From Reinekea thalattae (GTDB taxonomy: Bacteria; Pseudomonadota; Gammaproteobacteria; Pseudomonadales; Natronospirillaceae): 64,000 nt of DNA. The notes under the pieces are model-generated. The model was not told the DNA's origin and made no database searches. It was given only the letters and a program-made list of their open reading frames with translations. A program made the position numbers and the translations under genes. The DNA lies in the NCBI RefSeq assembly GCF_008041945.1, contig NZ_VKAD01000001.1, positions 620,001 to 684,000 of the forward strand, written 5' to 3'. Each line of letters opens with the position of its first letter. Position 1 is the stretch's first letter. Below, in pieces: positions 37,699-47,055 of this stretch.

Positions 37699-40600
37699 CT
37701 AATCCAAAGCAGCCACCTGCGATAAACCAAGCAGCTCACGAATGGCGACACTGTACATACTGAATTCCGGTTCGCTAATCGAACGTACTTCGTTGATCAT
37801 CCGCAGCCAGCGCTCCACTAATAGATGATTCGCGCCCATCCAAGCACCAATCTTTTCATCGACAGCTTGAGAAGGGTCTGAGTCATTAGCCAATAAGCCC
37901 TGAACAATTCGGCGTTGCTGCCATTCAATATCATCACGATAGGCTTCACGCGCCATCGCCTGCCAGTGACTGTTAATGTTGATGGCATTAAGCGCTGTAG
38001 TGAACAGTTCTAAGCCGAGTGCCTCACCGATTCTGAAATAGGCATCAGCGGCTCGCTCTACCTTCATGTCTAGGTTTTGCGACACAGCAATAATGCCAAG
38101 CGACGAGTATAGAATGTTGACCGAAGCCACCTTCGTTGCCAACGCCTTCGGTGCGCCCTGCTCGATATAGTTATCGCGCTTGGCTAACCAGGTTTCTTTA
38201 GCGTGATCTGGCAATAAACCTTCCAGCTCTTTTTCTAAGCAGCTCAATCGCTCTTTAAACTGACCAACCACTTCTTGGATATCAATACCGGTGCGGTAAT
38301 TGCGTAGAATCCAACGTGTTGCACGACGAACCATGCGTGAGGTTTTCAGCATCATATTATTTTGCAGTTCAGCCGGCACTTTATAGTCCAGTGCTTCTAT
38401 CTGCTGCCAAATATCAGTTAGCCCAAAGATCTCTCGGCTAGCAACAAAGGCTTTAGCAATTTCCACCGCACTGGCGCCAGTGCTTTCTTGCAATCGGTTA
38501 TAAGAATTAATGCCTAAATAGTTGACCATTTCGTTTGCGGTAATGGTGGCAATAATTTCTTTTTTCAGCAGGTGCTTATCGATATGGTCGCCCAGTTGAG
38601 ACACCAAAGCTTGCGGAAATTCGGTTTCGATTGCGTTGCTAATAACAGGATCATTAGCAAGCTCTTCCGTTGCCAACAATTCTTTTAGATCGCCCTTCAC
38701 ATAGGAAATCAACACCGCTAATTCTGGCCGTGTTAAGCCTAAACCATCCGCTTTACGTTCAGACAACTGCTCATTGGTTGGCATAAATTCTAACGAACGA
38801 TCAAGCTTGCCAGCGTTCTCCAATGCGTTCATCAAGCGGCGATATTCTTCTAAATTTGTATTGGATTGCGAAAACGCCAAACCCAACGCTTGAGTTTGCC
38901 GATAGTTGTTATCCAGCACTAATTTAGAAACGTCTTCGGTTAAGGACTCGAGTGTTTCATTACGCTGTTTGACGGTAAGATCGCCGTGCATGACCATGTC
39001 GTCGAGCAACACCTTAATGTTAACTTCGTGGTCTGAGCAATCAACACCGCCAGCGTTATCGATAAAGTCAGTAAAGCAGGCACCACCGGCTAGGTTATAT
39101 TCAATACGTCCTAACTGACTTAAACCTAAGTTACCGCCCTCGCCGACAACTTTGCAACGCAACTCTTTACCGTTAATGCGCACGGCATCGTTAGCTTTGT
39201 CGCCAATATCTGAATGCTGCTCGTTGCTGGCTTTTACGTAGGTGCCAATGCCGCCATTCCAGAGCAAATCGACCTTGGCTTTAAGCAAGGCGGTAATTAA
39301 TTCTGTTGGCGTGACTCGGGCCTGTTTAATGCCGAGCAATGATTTCATCTGTTCGGTAACAGCAATAGATTTTGATGCACGAGAAAATATGCCGCCGCCT
39401 TTAGAAATTAAAGACTCATCATAATCGGTCCAAGAAGAACGAGGTAAATCAAACAAACGCTGACGCTCTTTAAAGCTGGCTTTTGGATCTGGGTCTGGAT
39501 CAAAAAAGATATGTAAGTGGTTAAAAGCACCAATCAGTTTAACGGACTCTGATCGCAATAAACCATTACCAAAGACGTCGCCAGCCATATCACCAATACC
39601 GACAACCGTAATTGGATCTTTTTGCACATCGATACCAATTTCACGGAAGTGTCGCTGCACACTCACCCAGGCACCGCGCGCTGTTATGCCCATTTTTTTA
39701 TGGTCGTAGCCGTTAGAGCCACCAGAAGCAAAAGCATCGCCCAACCAGAAGCCGTAATCTTCTGCAACGCTGTTCGCGATGTCAGAAAAGGTCGCCGTAC
39801 CTTTATCGGCAGCAACCACTAAGTAAGGATCATCGCCATCGTGACGAAGCACACCCTGCGGCGGTACGATTTCTTTTTCTACCAAGTTATCGGTAATGTC
39901 TAGTAGGCCACGAATAAAGGTTTTATAGCATTCAATACCTTCGGCCATAAAGGCCTCGCGATTATCAGGTGCAGGCAGCTGCTTAGCGACAAAGCCACCC
40001 TTGGCACCGACAGGAACAATCACTGCGTTCTTAACCTGTTGAGCTTTTACCAGACCAAGCACTTCGGTACGGAAATCTTCGTTACGATCTGACCAACGTA
40101 AGCCACCACGCGAGACACTTCCGCCACGCAAGTGAACGCCTTCGACTCTTGGTGAATAAACAAAGATTTCATACTTAGGTTTTGGCAATGGCAGTTCAGA
40201 AATCTGCTGCGGATCGAGTTTGTAACTGATGTAAGACTTACAGCTTCCGTTGCTATCTTTTTGATAAAAGTTAGTTCGTAATGTCGCCATCATCAGCTCA
40301 ATATAACGACGGAAAATTCGGTCTTCGTTAATGTTATTAACATCATCGAGTTTATCGACAATCACTTTTTGCCAATTATCAGCGGACTGGTTGTCTTTCG
40401 ATTCCGGATTAAATCGGGCGGCAAACAGGCTTGCCAAATGGCAAGTAATATCGGTGTAATCAATCAACGTTTGCGAAATATACTCGGTACTTAAACTGAA
40501 TTGTATTTGCTTTAAATATTTTGCGTAGGCGCGAAACATAGCAACCTGCTGCCAAGTTAAATTGGCCCGCAAAACCAACTGATTAAAGGCATCGTTTTCA

Positions 40601-42513
40601 GCATGACCACGCCAAATATTTAAGAACGCATCCGAGAAACGCTCTCGATGACGAGCTGGGTCGATATCCGGTTGTGGTTCGTAACGTAAATTAAAGTCGT
40701 AAATCCAAGTGCAGCCTAAGGTCGGGTGCTCAATTTCATACGGGTATTCATCAATGACCTTAAGCCCTAAGTTTTCTAAGACTGGAATCAAATCAGAAAG
40801 AATTAAGGCTTCGCCACGGTTAAATATTTTAAGCTTTAACACGCTGCCATTAGGCTCAATAGATTGAAAAAAGTTGAGCGATATATTGCTGTCTTCATTG
40901 CTATGCAAGGTTTGAATCCGCTGCACATCCGCAACTGCAACGCGTGCGCTGTATTCTTCTATATAGCTTGGTGGAAAGGCGTATTCGTAAGATTGATAAA
41001 GCTGAATGCCCTGCTCTTCACCAAAGGCTTCAATCATGGCGGTTTGCAATTCGTCATTCCAACTGCGTGACATCTGAACGATGCGGCTTTCAAAAAAGTC
41101 GGTGGCTGGCAGCGCATCAATAGGCTTGGTTAACTTAAAGACAAAACGGGTTCTAGCCAATACCGATTCACTAAAGAAGGTAGTGTAATCGGAACCGGCA
41201 ACATCGAAGTAGTCGGCAAACAGATCATGCATCTGTATACGTATTTGGGTATTAAAAATATCACGCGGCATATAAATCACGATATTCAAAAACTTACCGT
41301 AGGCATCGGTACGCATAAACAGGCGTATTTGCTTTCGCTCTTGTATCGAGAGTACATCGTTGCCAACCTTCAACAACCAATCGATACTGCTCTGAATTAA
41401 CTCATCGCGTGGGAAGTTATAAAGAATAGCCACAAGCTCTTTATAAGCATGGCTGCCTTCACTATAACCACTGTTTTTTAACACCTGCTCCAGTTTTTTG
41501 CGCACCACCGGAATACTGGCAGGCGTTTCGCTATAGACATTGGAGGTAAACAAGCCCATAAATCGGCGACCACCAACAACTTCGCCTTTGTCATTAAATT
41601 GTTTTACCAAGATGTAATCGGAATAGGCCGAACGATGCACCGTTGAGCGATGACCAGACTTAGTAAATATCAATAATTCTTTTTTGAAAACGTGCTCTTG
41701 TCGAGCAGGTGTCATCTCGGTTACTCGCTCAACTCGCCGCTTTTTATTTTTACGGAATAAACCTAACGCAGACCCTTTAACCTGCTTTACTTGGCCGTCG
41801 TCGATAACATATTCATCGTACGCTAAAAAGCTAAAGTGGTTCTGCGTTAACCATTGCATTAATACTTTAGCTTCTTGCTTGTCTTCACTGCTAATAGGAA
41901 TAGAGTCGCTGTCTAAATCTTTAACCACGTCGAGCGTTTTATCGCGCATGGCGCTAAAGTCATCGACAACATAGTCGACATCTACAAGCACCTGCTGCAG
42001 CTCATTTTGTACATCCAGCTTTTGCGCTTCGTCAGTGGTTCGATCAACTTCGATACAGAGCAGTAATTCTGCGGCACCCTTTTTATCAAAACTGACAAAT
42101 TGACCTTCTTTATCACGCTTAACATGAAAATTGCCGTAAAACAGCGCATGGATGTTCATAGCATGACGGCTTAACGCCAAACGCATAGAGTCGATTACAA
42201 AGGGTTTATCTTCCGTTACAACCGAAACGATGGTGTGCTGATTTTGCCAATCGTGCTCTTCAATGTTCGGGTTTAATACTTGAACGCCCTTGTGGTTCGC
42301 ATTTCTGGTTTGCAGCGCTCGCCACATGGCGACTGCCATACCAGCGAGGTCACTGGTCTTATAGTTTTCTAAATCTCGTAGTGAGGCATGCTTTAAAAAT
42401 TCAAAGATAAAGGTGTTTAGCGCCTGATGATGTTCAGCAGGAAACTGCGGTTGTAGTCGCTGATACAGTGAATCAATTATTTCATCGCGGTCTATCTGAA
42501 GATCATCGGTCAT
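37699..42513 (-). CDS. gdhB: NAD-specific glutamate dehydrogenase, 180-kDa class
   Basis: The very large (1604-residue) NAD-dependent glutamate dehydrogenase oxidises glutamate to 2-oxoglutarate and ammonia in catabolism. The long N-terminal part contains ACT-like regulatory segments (VVTEDKPFVIDSMRLALSRH near 58-77). The catalytic core lies around 780-1190: VHLRGGSVSRGGLRWSDR, VIVPVGAKGGFV (substrate lysine), GIGDMAGDVFGNGLL, and the Rossmann-type region KVVGEGGNLGLSQLGR. A helical C-terminal domain follows. GAGG precedes the ATG. Length matches the Pseudomonas GdhB family. It stands alone, with a convergent terminator downstream and a 506-bp gap upstream. Confidence 0.97.
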   Translation of the reverse strand: MTDDLQIDRDEIIDSLYQRLQPQFPAEHHQALNTFIFEFLKHASLRDLENYKTSDLAGMAVAMWRALQTRNANHKGVQVLNPNIEEHDWQNQHTIVSVVTEDKPFVIDSMRLALSRHAMNIHALFYGNFHVKRDKEGQFVSFDKKGAAELLLCIEVDRTTDEAQKLDVQNELQQVLVDVDYVVDDFSAMRDKTLDVVKDLDSDSIPISSEDKQEAKVLMQWLTQNHFSFLAYDEYVIDDGQVKQVKGSALGLFRKNKKRRVERVTEMTPARQEHVFKKELLIFTKSGHRSTVHRSAYSDYILVKQFNDKGEVVGGRRFMGLFTSNVYSETPASIPVVRKKLEQVLKNSGYSEGSHAYKELVAILYNFPRDELIQSSIDWLLKVGNDVLSIQERKQIRLFMRTDAYGKFLNIVIYMPRDIFNTQIRIQMHDLFADYFDVAGSDYTTFFSESVLARTRFVFKLTKPIDALPATDFFESRIVQMSRSWNDELQTAMIEAFGEEQGIQLYQSYEYAFPPSYIEEYSARVAVADVQRIQTLHSNEDSNISLNFFQSIEPNGSVLKLKIFNRGEALILSDLIPVLENLGLKVIDEYPYEIEHPTLGCTWIYDFNLRYEPQPDIDPARHRERFSDAFLNIWRGHAENDAFNQLVLRANLTWQQVAMFRAYAKYLKQIQFSLSTEYISQTLIDYTDITCHLASLFAARFNPESKDNQSADNWQKVIVDKLDDVNNINEDRIFRRYIELMMATLRTNFYQKDSNGSCKSYISYKLDPQQISELPLPKPKYEIFVYSPRVEGVHLRGGSVSRGGLRWSDRNEDFRTEVLGLVKAQQVKNAVIVPVGAKGGFVAKQLPAPDNREAFMAEGIECYKTFIRGLLDITDNLVEKEIVPPQGVLRHDGDDPYLVVAADKGTATFSDIANSVAEDYGFWLGDAFASGGSNGYDHKKMGITARGAWVSVQRHFREIGIDVQKDPITVVGIGDMAGDVFGNGLLRSESVKLIGAFNHLHIFFDPDPDPKASFKERQRLFDLPRSSWTDYDESLISKGGGIFSRASKSIAVTEQMKSLLGIKQARVTPTELITALLKAKVDLLWNGGIGTYVKASNEQHSDIGDKANDAVRINGKELRCKVVGEGGNLGLSQLGRIEYNLAGGACFTDFIDNAGGVDCSDHEVNIKVLLDDMVMHGDLTVKQRNETLESLTEDVSKLVLDNNYRQTQALGLAFSQSNTNLEEYRRLMNALENAGKLDRSLEFMPTNEQLSERKADGLGLTRPELAVLISYVKGDLKELLATEELANDPVISNAIETEFPQALVSQLGDHIDKHLLKKEIIATITANEMVNYLGINSYNRLQESTGASAVEIAKAFVASREIFGLTDIWQQIEALDYKVPAELQNNMMLKTSRMVRRATRWILRNYRTGIDIQEVVGQFKERLSCLEKELEGLLPDHAKETWLAKRDNYIEQGAPKALATKVASVNILYSSLGIIAVSQNLDMKVERAADAYFRIGEALGLELFTTALNAININSHWQAMAREAYRDDIEWQQRRIVQGLLANDSDPSQAVDEKIGAWMGANHLLVERWLRMINEVRSISEPEFSMYSVAIRELLGLSQVAALD

Positions 42514-43019
42514 ATATGCCTCTTACTCTTATATGGGTAATGTATTTTATATGGGTCATCTATATGTGTAATCGGCTACCCGTTAGATGGGCTTTAGATC
42601 ACCAAGGTTAAAATAAACAGCCAGTTAATTTTTATATTTTCAATAGTATAGACAAGTTGACTATCAACTTATGTCATTCGGCCTAACTCGCCCTCGTAAA
42701 TTGAGCACAGTGAACAAAACCACAACCTAAATGCCTATTTATTGAGAGTTTAGCCTATATACAGCATTACTATAGCTTCATGAAACGCTCTTAAGCGATG
42801 ACAATCAGGCACAAATACCTCAAAAATGCTGCTGAGTACATCTACACCTGTAGTTGCGTCGAACAGTGTAAACACAAGTCTAACGCTTATAAGATTAAAG
42901 AATCACTATATAATCCTTTAGTCATTCAGAGAATATTAAAGATAAGCTATAGTAGCCGGCGAATTTAATGGGTACTCTTTAGCCTATTCATAGATCACCA
43001 CTGACAAAAAGGTTTAACC
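42514..43019. other. 506-bp divergent gap between gdhB and cysI
   Basis: No coding frame or RNA is convincing. Close to gdhB there are two imperfect 18-bp copies (see separate entry). Toward cysI a perfect TATAAT lies at 42909-42914 with a poor -35 (CTTATA, 42886-42891, 17-bp spacing), as would suit an activator-dependent (for example CysB) promoter; that link is inference. Confidence 0.45.
42529..42564. repeat. Two imperfect tandem 18-bp units upstream of gdhB
   Basis: TTATATGGGTAATGTATT (42529-42546) is followed by TTATATGGGTCATCTATA (42547-42564), four mismatches. The array starts 16 bp upstream of the gdhB start codon. Confidence 0.5.
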
Positions 43020-44681
43020 ATGTACGTTTATGACTCGTATGACCAACAAATCGTTGATCAACGTGTTGTTCAATTTAAAGAACAAACTGAACGATACTTA
43101 GCTGGCCAACTCGCAGCCGAAGAATTCCTGCCATTACGCTTACAGAATGGGTTATATGTTCAAAGACATGCACCTATGCTGCGCATTGCGGTTCCTTATG
43201 GCCTAATGACAGCGACTCAACTTCGTAAAACAGCCGATGTCAGCCGCCGGTTTGATAAAGGCTATGTACACTTTACGACACGTCAAAACATCCAGATGAA
43301 CTGGCCTGCGCTAGAAGATGTACCTGAAATCTTAGCCGAGCTTGCCAGTGTGCAAATGCACGCCATTCAAACCTCTGGTAACTGTATTCGTAATACAACC
43401 ACCGATCAGTTTGCCGGTGTTGTGCCCGATGAGGTTGAAGATCCTCGGCCTTGGTGTGAAATTATTCGCCAATGGTCAACGCTCCACCCTGAATTTGCGT
43501 TCTTGCCTCGTAAGTTCAAAATTGCCGTCAATGCCTCACAGAGTGAAGACCGCGCCGCGATTCGTTTCCACGACATTGGCTTGCAAATGGTTAAAAACGA
43601 TCAGGACGAAGTTGGCTTTAAAGTCTATGTCGGTGGCGGTTTAGGCCGTACTCCTTTAGCAGGACAAGAGATCAACTCTTTCTTAGCTAAGCAAGACCTC
43701 ATCACCTACCTTGAATCGATCTTACGGGTCTATAACGTTCATGGTCGTCGTGACAACAAATACAAGGCGCGCATTAAAATCCTAGTCAAAGCGATGGGCG
43801 TTGATAAGTTTTCTGCCTTGGTCGATAAAGAATGGCAGCAAATTAGACAGGGCTCTAACCAGCTCACCGATGCAGAAATAGCGCGTGTTAAAACCTTCTT
43901 TACCGGCATCCACTACGAGACTTTAGCGGATCAAACGGAAGCATTGGCGACTCAACGCTTTGAGTCTGCTGCCTTCGACAAATGGATGGCACGTAACGTT
44001 GATGCGCACAAACAACCGGGTTATGCCGCGGTAACACTGTCATTAAAACGTGTTGGTTATCCACCGGGCGATGCCACAGCCGAACAGCTAGAACTGATGG
44101 CCGATTTGGCAGAACAGTACAGCCAAGGCGAGCTAAGAGTGAGCCACCAACAGAACATCATTTTCTCTGACGTTAAACAGAGCGAGCTATTTGCTCTGTG
44201 GCAAACTTTAGATGCGAACGGATTAGCCGAGCCAACGGTTGGCACACTTAATGATGTCATCTGCTGCCCTGGCGGCGACTACTGTGCTTTGGCAAACGCT
44301 AAGTCTATTCCGGTTGCCGAGTCTATCCAAGAGCACTTTAGCGACCTTGATTACCTGTTTGACCTCGGTGATTTAGACCTCAACATCTCTGGCTGCATGA
44401 ATGCCTGTGGCCACCATCATATCGGCCACATTGGTGTTTTAGGCGTCGATAAAAAGGGTGAAGAGTTCTATCAAGTATCGCTTGGCGGTGACAGCGGTGT
44501 CGGTGCTCAAGTCGGTAAAATTTTAGGGCCTTCATTCAGCGCTGAAGAAATGCCGACTGTTATTCAGAAAATAATCGACGTCTACATTGCAGCACGTGAG
44601 CCAGAAGAGCCGTTTATTTCTGTAGTTAATCGATTGGGCCTAGCCCCATTTAAGGAGCGCGTCTATGCAAAAGCTAATTAA
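43020..44681 (+). CDS. cysI: Assimilatory sulfite reductase, siroheme/4Fe-4S hemoprotein
   Basis: A 553-residue nitrite/sulfite reductase family protein that reduces sulfite to sulfide in cysteine synthesis. The two cluster/siroheme motifs are complete: C416-x5-C422 (CPGGDYC) and C459-x3-C463 (GCMNACGHHH). Substrate-side arginines lie in KGYVHFTTRQNIQ and TSGNCIRNTTTD. Length is close to the Pseudomonas CysI type. No flavoprotein CysJ is nearby; instead a DUF934 gene overlaps its 3' end by 17 bp, the arrangement known for Pseudomonas. The electron donor is therefore probably not CysJ (inference). Confidence 0.94.
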   Translation: MYVYDSYDQQIVDQRVVQFKEQTERYLAGQLAAEEFLPLRLQNGLYVQRHAPMLRIAVPYGLMTATQLRKTADVSRRFDKGYVHFTTRQNIQMNWPALEDVPEILAELASVQMHAIQTSGNCIRNTTTDQFAGVVPDEVEDPRPWCEIIRQWSTLHPEFAFLPRKFKIAVNASQSEDRAAIRFHDIGLQMVKNDQDEVGFKVYVGGGLGRTPLAGQEINSFLAKQDLITYLESILRVYNVHGRRDNKYKARIKILVKAMGVDKFSALVDKEWQQIRQGSNQLTDAEIARVKTFFTGIHYETLADQTEALATQRFESAAFDKWMARNVDAHKQPGYAAVTLSLKRVGYPPGDATAEQLELMADLAEQYSQGELRVSHQQNIIFSDVKQSELFALWQTLDANGLAEPTVGTLNDVICCPGGDYCALANAKSIPVAESIQEHFSDLDYLFDLGDLDLNISGCMNACGHHHIGHIGVLGVDKKGEEFYQVSLGGDSGVGAQVGKILGPSFSAEEMPTVIQKIIDVYIAAREPEEPFISVVNRLGLAPFKERVYAKAN

Positions 44682-45150
44682 AAACCTTCAGCTTATCGAT
44701 AATGACGGCTGGCTAGAAGTTGCCTCTGCAGAAGAATTTGAACAGTCAGCGCAACCTCTCGTGCCCTTTAAGTTACTCGATGAGTTAGGCAGTGATCTAC
44801 TGGCAACGAAAGACTATGGCATTCTATTTGAAGTATCGGATGACTATGAGGCTTTAATTGCAGCGATTAGCACTCAACCGCTTGTCGTATTTGAATTCGA
44901 AAAATTTGCCGATGGCCGCCCTTTCACCTTTGCCCGTGAATTGCGCGAATACCACCAGTACAAAGGTGATATTCGAGCTTCTGGTGACTTTATGCCAGAC
45001 CAAGCAGCCTTTTTGTATCGTTGCGGCTTCTCTTCGCTACAGTGCCGCACAGAGCAAGATGCTCAAACCGCACTGGCAGTAAAAGACATCGTATCGGTTA
45101 ACTACCAAGCAGATATGGAGCAGGCTGAGCCTCTCTTTAGACGACGCTAA
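44665..45150 (+). CDS. DUF934 family protein, partner of CysI
   Basis: A 161-residue protein of the DUF934 family, found immediately after single-chain cysI in many proteobacteria and thought to assist sulfite reduction. Visible family features are FEFEKFADGRPFTFARELRE and the tail FSSLQCRTEQDAQTAL. AGGAG precedes the ATG, which sits inside cysI, so translation is coupled. No cofactor-binding motif is obvious. Its exact biochemical role is not established. Confidence 0.88.
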   Translation: MQKLIKNLQLIDNDGWLEVASAEEFEQSAQPLVPFKLLDELGSDLLATKDYGILFEVSDDYEALIAAISTQPLVVFEFEKFADGRPFTFARELREYHQYKGDIRASGDFMPDQAAFLYRCGFSSLQCRTEQDAQTALAVKDIVSVNYQADMEQAEPLFRRR

Positions 45151-45166
45151 TCGACTATCGACTCGC

Positions 45167-45198
45167 AAAAAAAAGAGCCTTTATTGGCTCTTTTTTTT
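45167..45198 (+). terminator. Rho-independent terminator of cysI-DUF934
   Basis: A 13-bp stem (45167-45179 with 45186-45198) closes a 6-nt loop, with eight T residues. The last two T residues also serve as the first bases of the sulA -35 hexamer. Confidence 0.92.
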
Positions 45199-45251
45199 GA
45201 CATCCGAAAAATTACTGTATATAAATACACTACATGTTTATTTATACAGTA
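45197..45251 (+). promoter_or_regulatory. sulA promoter with two overlapping LexA-type SOS boxes
   Basis: A perfect -35 TTGACA (45197-45202) is followed after 17 bp by -10 TATAAA (45220-45225). Box 1 TACTGTATATAAATACACTA (45213-45232) covers the -10; box 2 ACATGTTTATTTATACAGTA (45232-45251) follows at once. Each differs from CTGT-N8-ACAG at one position, in opposite half-sites. Strong SOS repression is expected. Confidence 0.85.
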
Positions 45252-45262
45252 CTGGAGTCAGT

Positions 45263-45757
45263 ATGCTTTCGATATTAAACACCGCCACACATGCCCAGCA
45301 GCACTTAGCCGCTATCTATGAGCCAAGCCTAGAAACCAGCATTGAGCTTGCGTCCAGTGAAGCTCCTTTATTTGCCCAGTGGCACCGTCTGTTAGCGGCG
45401 CTGGCCGAAGCATCTGAGCAAAAATGGATTACCCTGATTAACCCTCCGTTCGTACCGGATGAACAATCGCTGGCAGCTTATGGCATCAGCAAGCGCTTTT
45501 TTAGAGTGCTAACCCTTAGCGAAACTAACCCGAATACACAAAAGCACATTGTGCGCAGTATTTATAACGAAAAGAGCAGTCTCGTTGCAGCTTGGCTAGA
45601 TCACCCTGCTCTTGTCGATGACATCAAAAATCTTATCGCAGACAACACGGCAGAATCCAACAGCAAACCAAGCGCTTGTAAAACCCTGCTGTTCAGCCCC
45701 AAAGCAAACCGTAACAGCGCCAAAAGAGACGAAGTTCAGCTTGAAATGTTTGTTTAG
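45263..45757 (+). CDS. sulA: SOS-induced cell division inhibitor SulA
   Basis: SulA binds FtsZ and blocks division during DNA damage; it is normally degraded by Lon, which is also in this window. The 164-residue protein carries the family core: WHRLLAALAEASEQKWITLINPPF then LAAYGISKRFFRVLTL, a RecA-like fold without nucleotide site. The ATG at 45263 has GGAG six bases upstream; the frame extends to 45197 but those codons lie in the promoter. Unusually it is not paired with lexA, which lies about 16 kb away. The C-terminus ends with a hydrophobic QLEMFV. Confidence 0.88.
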   Translation: MLSILNTATHAQQHLAAIYEPSLETSIELASSEAPLFAQWHRLLAALAEASEQKWITLINPPFVPDEQSLAAYGISKRFFRVLTLSETNPNTQKHIVRSIYNEKSSLVAAWLDHPALVDDIKNLIADNTAESNSKPSACKTLLFSPKANRNSAKRDEVQLEMFV

Positions 45758-45810
45758 GCTCCTTGGTAAGGCTTGCTACAGCTTTATAGCAAATCAATTA
45801 ATTCGGGCGA

Positions 45811-47055
45811 TTAAAAAGTCACCGCCTGCTTTAAACTGCTGGGCTGACGCTCAACGAGCACATTACCCTGCCGAACAGACCATAAAACATCGCCCTGACC
45901 TTTAACGACTTCAAAGTCGTTAGCGCCCTGCAAAATAATAAAGTTGGCAGGCTTGCCCTCTTCAATACCGTAACGATCGGTAATGTTTAATGCTTTAGCG
46001 CCATTGATGGTAATGAGGTCGAGTGCGGTTTCAAAGTCTTTGTAGCCCATCATTTGGCAAGAATGCAGCCCTGAATCCAATACCCGTAATAATTTGCCAT
46101 TGCCCAGTGTGTACCAAGGGTCTTGGATTGAATCTTCAGCAAAACAAACATTGATGCCCGCAGCGCGTAATTCTTTTACCCGAGTAATGCCTCGACGTTT
46201 AGGGTAAGTATCGTAGCGGCCTTGCAAATGAATACTTTCCGTTGGGCAGGACACAAAATTAATTTTCGACATTTTAAGTAAACGGAACAGTTTTGCGCAG
46301 TAAGCATTATTATAAGAATGCATCGCCGTGGTATGGCTGGCAGTCACTTTTTCGCCAATGCCCTGCTCTAATGCAGCGGTTGCAAGTACTTCTAAAAAGC
46401 GTGAATTATCATCATCGATTTCATCGCAATGAACGTCCACCAATTTATTATGTCGTTTAGCTAAATCGACCACCCAACGCATCGACTCAACGCCATATTC
46501 ACGAGTAAATTCAAAATGCGGGATGCCGCCAATAACATCGACTCCATACTCTAACGACTTTTCCATCAATGCCTTACCATTAGGAAACGATAAAATCCCT
46601 TCTTGTGGAAAGGCCACAATTTGCAAATCGATATAGGGTTCTAGTTGTGGCCGCAATGCATTAATAGCTTTGAGCGCAACTAAATCAGGATCAGTAACAT
46701 CAACGTGCGTACGGATGTGCTGCACGCCATTGGCAAGTAACAGCTCGACTGTCTTTAACACTCGCTCTTGAACATCCGACTCACTTAATAAGGCTTTACG
46801 TTTTGCCCACTGCTCAATACCTTCAAAGAGCGTACCACTCATATTCCAGCTTGGCTGCCCTGCGGTCAGCGCTGCATCCAAATGAATATGCGGTTCAACA
46901 AAGGGTTCACATAAGAGGTTCTGCTGCGCATCGATCTCTGAATCTTTTGCATTCAGCGGAGCACTCTGTTGTTCAATACGAGAAAAAACGCCTTGCTCGC
47001 ACTCAACACTGTATAAGTGGTCTAAGCCTCTTAAGCGTGCATTAATTATTTTCAT
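45811..47055 (-). CDS. codA: Cytosine deaminase (amidohydrolase family)
   Basis: A 414-residue cytosolic metal-dependent amidohydrolase converting cytosine to uracil and ammonia. Metal and substrate motifs are PFVEPHIHLDAALTAG (HxH), the strand THVDVTDPDL, VDVHCDEIDD with His/Glu, TASHTTAMHSY, and FAEDSIQDPWYTLGNG with the catalytic aspartate. These match CodA, including the DPWY motif. The operon with a codB-type permease supports the assignment. Its ATG overlaps the pucR-type regulator stop by 14 bp. Confidence 0.93.
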   Translation of the reverse strand: MKIINARLRGLDHLYSVECEQGVFSRIEQQSAPLNAKDSEIDAQQNLLCEPFVEPHIHLDAALTAGQPSWNMSGTLFEGIEQWAKRKALLSESDVQERVLKTVELLLANGVQHIRTHVDVTDPDLVALKAINALRPQLEPYIDLQIVAFPQEGILSFPNGKALMEKSLEYGVDVIGGIPHFEFTREYGVESMRWVVDLAKRHNKLVDVHCDEIDDDNSRFLEVLATAALEQGIGEKVTASHTTAMHSYNNAYCAKLFRLLKMSKINFVSCPTESIHLQGRYDTYPKRRGITRVKELRAAGINVCFAEDSIQDPWYTLGNGKLLRVLDSGLHSCQMMGYKDFETALDLITINGAKALNITDRYGIEEGKPANFIILQGANDFEVVKGQGDVLWSVRQGNVLVERQPSSLKQAVTF

